Shown in pieces: positions 5,016-6,606 of a DNA stretch of 6,606 nt. Numbering within the stretch: the first letter of the stretch is position 1; every line of letters begins with the position of its first letter. A program made the translations under genes and the position numbers. Source of the DNA: an uncultured Eubacteriales bacterium (GTDB lineage Bacteria > Bacillota > Clostridia > Lachnospirales > CAG-274); the NCBI GenBank assembly GCA_905201505.1, contig CAJKOJ010000084.1:1-6606 (forward strand), given 5' to 3'. Below the pieces are notes generated by a model. The model searched no databases, was not told where the DNA came from, and worked only from the letters and a program-made list of their open reading frames with translations.

Positions 5016-6020
5016 TTACATATTTATTTTTGTCCAGTATCCCCATGCCCAAGGATTGTATATATTCTGAGAGTTGGAGTTCCAAATATAATATTCACCG
5101 TCTACATATTTAATATCGCCTGTTTTAATATAGACTTCTTTGCCGTTAAGCTCATCCATATCTTTTTGTGTATAAACCTTTGCATCGGAGGTAATTTGTA
5201 TCATAGCATATCCCCAGCCAAGACTGTCATTTACTTCTTTACTGTAGTCAGAAAGAAGCAAGTCACTGTCTAATATTCCTGTCCATTGCCTGTTAACACA
5301 CACAAACACGCCTGATGAATCTGCGTATATTGTTCCGACTTCTACATGGGTTGTGCCATTTTCGCCCTGTATCTGAGAATCTGCTTTTAAAAATTCCCAT
5401 AAATTATTTGGGTCATTAAAATTATGATCAACTCCTGATGAATCAGTAATTGTAATTCCGTCTGTTGAAGGAAGATTTCCGTCATCAGGTTTATTATCGC
5501 CGCCAGATTCATCTCCGCCGCCTTCTTCTCCGGAACCGCCGCCGGACCCGTTGCCGCCAGATTCATCTCCTCCGCCGGGTTCACCGCCGCCGGAACCGTC
5601 GGTATCATCACCAAAGCCACCGCCTGTTCCGGGATCTGTTCCGTCATCTATATAAAATTCCCCCTCTTTATAAATAGCTGTTATTGTGTCAGAGTATTTA
5701 TATCTGAGATAAGATACTATATAGTTGTTGTTTCCTTCAATTTTTTCAATTTCTCCGTCTACCTGTGAAAGATCTTTTGTCTCCTTTTTAGTACCGGCAT
5801 CAGGCACACGGTTTCCTGTGAGGACATATTTATCACTCAGACTGCTGATAGCAGCATTTACTGAACTGCGGCACTCAGCTATAGCCGCTGTTCTTTGACC
5901 TTTTGTTGTGTAGCCGAATACAGAGGGTAACGCCATTGACATAAGTATGGCAAGTATCACCAATACAACAATTATCTCTATAAGTGTAAATCCTTCATCA
6001 TTTAGTATTTTCCCTTTCAT
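5016..6020 (-). CDS. Type IV prepilin-like protein with Gly-rich linker and aromatic C-terminal domain
   Basis: The 334-residue product opens with a class III (type IV prepilin) leader: a short basic stretch, DEG10 then F11TLIE15, followed by a hydrophobic helix to about residue 34. Prepilin peptidase would cut after Gly10 and methylate Phe11, and Glu15 is the conserved Glu5 of the mature protein, so it should enter a pilus or pseudopilus. Residues 41-125 form a small pilin-like head with KYSDTITAIYKEGEFYIDDG at its end. Residues 127-184 are a Gly/Asp/Glu/Ser linker containing GGGDESGG twice. The C-terminal part (185-334) is rich in Trp and Tyr; GDIKYVDGEYYIWNSN and the final WAWGYWTKI recall CBM5/12-type chitin-binding modules, but weakly. 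The length is well above an ordinary pilin. AAGGGG (6032-6027) precedes the ATG. It follows thiE by 35 bases, possibly with its own -10 (TATAAT, 6060-6055). Confidence 0.85.
   Translation of the reverse strand: MKGKILNDEGFTLIEIIVVLVILAILMSMALPSVFGYTTKGQRTAAIAECRSSVNAAISSLSDKYVLTGNRVPDAGTKKETKDLSQVDGEIEKIEGNNNYIVSYLRYKYSDTITAIYKEGEFYIDDGTDPGTGGGFGDDTDGSGGGEPGGGDESGGNGSGGGSGEEGGGDESGGDNKPDDGNLPSTDGITITDSSGVDHNFNDPNNLWEFLKADSQIQGENGTTHVEVGTIYADSSGVFVCVNRQWTGILDSDLLLSDYSKEVNDSLGWGYAMIQITSDAKVYTQKDMDELNGKEVYIKTGDIKYVDGEYYIWNSNSQNIYNPWAWGYWTKINM
5499..5570 (-). repeat. In-frame direct repeat in the Gly-rich linker
   Basis: An identical 18-base unit (5499-5516 and 5553-5570) recurs exactly 54 bases apart, i.e. 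18 codons, encoding the two GGGDESGG copies of the prepilin linker. The surrounding stretch from about 5495 to 5640 is much richer in G and C than the rest of the window, because of glycine codons. Slippage or recombination between the copies would change linker length without breaking the frame. Confidence 0.7.
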
Positions 6021-6055
6021 AATAATCCCCTTACTTTATACAATGGAAAACTACA

Positions 6056-6606
6056 TTATAAGATAGAGTCTGTCAGATTTCTTAATTCAGCACATACATT
6101 TGTTATATCTTTTTGTGCAAATATAGCAGAAACAACTGCTATACCGCTTATACCATAGTCTCTTAGGTTTGCAATATTATTTTTATTAATACCACCTATG
6201 GCAACAGTTGGAATGTTAACGCTGTTATTAATACTCTGAGCAAGCTCTTTTGTCATGTGAGTAGTACCTGATTTTGTTGAGGTGTCAAATACAGCACCGA
6301 TTCCAAGATAATCTGCACCTTCATTAAAAGCTTGTATTGCTCTTTCTAAAGTTCTTGCAGTTCCTCCTACAATTTTATCAGAACCTAATATTTCTCTTGC
6401 ATTTTTGACTGACATATCATCTGCACCTACATGGACACCGTCAGCATCAATCTCTCGACAAAGCTGTACATTGTCATTTATAACAAAGGGTATTTTATAT
6501 TTGTCTGTTATTTCTTTTACAGATATAGCGATTTTTTTAAATTCATTGTATTCAGTATTCTTTTCTCTGAGCTGTATAAAAGTTACACCGCCTTTTATGG
6601 CTTTTT
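6056..6606 (-). CDS. thiE: Thiamine phosphate synthase, partial (5' end outside window)
   Basis: The frame is open from the right edge of the window to the TAA at 6056, showing 182 residues; the first 25 or so are missing compared with a typical ThiE of about 205-215. An internal ATG at 6415 is not the start, because clear ThiE sequence lies before it: GGVTFIQLREK, then FVINDNVQLCREIDADGVHVGADDMS, the diphosphate/Mg-binding region. After it come AREILGSDKIVGGTARTLE, the DYLGIGAVFDTSTKSGT loop and VAIGGINKNN, all in family order. ThiE joins hydroxymethylpyrimidine diphosphate and the thiazole phosphate to give thiamine phosphate in the cytoplasm. The GGTA segment has Thr where many ThiE have Ser (GVS); this probably still works but is a visible difference. 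Neighbouring thi genes, if any, lie beyond the edge. Confidence 0.93.
   Translation of the reverse strand, partial: KAIKGGVTFIQLREKNTEYNEFKKIAISVKEITDKYKIPFVINDNVQLCREIDADGVHVGADDMSVKNAREILGSDKIVGGTARTLERAIQAFNEGADYLGIGAVFDTSTKSGTTHMTKELAQSINNSVNIPTVAIGGINKNNIANLRDYGISGIAVVSAIFAQKDITNVCAELRNLTDSIL

Noticed and set aside
4951..5085. N-terminal extension of the TIGR04086 protein to 170 residues
   Set aside because: The extension overlaps the prepilin 3' end and the hairpin, has no ribosome binding site and is not hydrophobic like the family start; the ATG at 4950 has a perfect AGGAGG.
5387..5677. Alternative frames on both strands over the Gly-rich linker
   Set aside because: These are shadow frames created by the GCC/GGN repeats; the prepilin frame explains the region fully.

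Overview
The window is AT-rich with Gram-positive-style Shine-Dalgarno sites (AGGAGG and close variants) and sigma-A-type promoters. Its gene families (copper amine oxidase-type N-terminal domain, TIGR04086 membrane protein, clostridial-type c-di-GMP-I riboswitch, prepilin-like protein) suggest a low-GC Firmicute, most likely a member of the Clostridia. This is inferred from sequence style; no species is claimed.

Layout, left to right. (1) A secreted copper amine oxidase N-terminal-domain protein on the minus strand (173-757) with its own promoter. (2) An intergenic stretch of almost 800 bases (758-1544). It carries, on the plus strand, a good promoter, a well-conserved c-di-GMP-I (GEMM) riboswitch at 1078-1158, a possible antiterminator/terminator pair, and then about 240 bases of hairpin-rich sequence ending in a strong bidirectional terminator at 1439-1477. 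No convincing protein gene follows the riboswitch in its own direction. (3) A pyridoxamine 5'-phosphate oxidase-family flavoprotein (1545-2000, minus) with a clean promoter and a GC-rich hairpin just upstream of it. (4) A membrane-anchored divergent polysaccharide deacetylase (2164-2946, minus), divergent from (5) a two-gene plus-strand operon: a YfcE-type metallophosphoesterase (3035-3580), then an AEC-family permease (3580-4569) overlapping by one base. (6) A minus-strand run: the 3' part of thiE (6056 to the window edge), a type IV prepilin-like protein with a glycine-rich linker (5016-6020) and a small TIGR04086-type membrane protein (4573-4950).

Most genes look like ordinary chromosomal housekeeping or cell-surface functions that share no single pathway. 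Two places stand out. One is the c-di-GMP riboswitch transcript, which seems to lead into non-coding structured RNA (or at most a tiny peptide) instead of a gene. The other is a 19-bp inverted repeat between the prepilin-like gene and the membrane-protein gene: its second arm contains the Shine-Dalgarno of the downstream gene, suggesting translational coupling or attenuation. The prepilin-like protein is also unusual, with a GC-rich repetitive linker and an aromatic C-terminal domain that may bind carbohydrate. Nothing in the window is clearly a mobile element or CRISPR array, and no tRNA or rRNA was seen.
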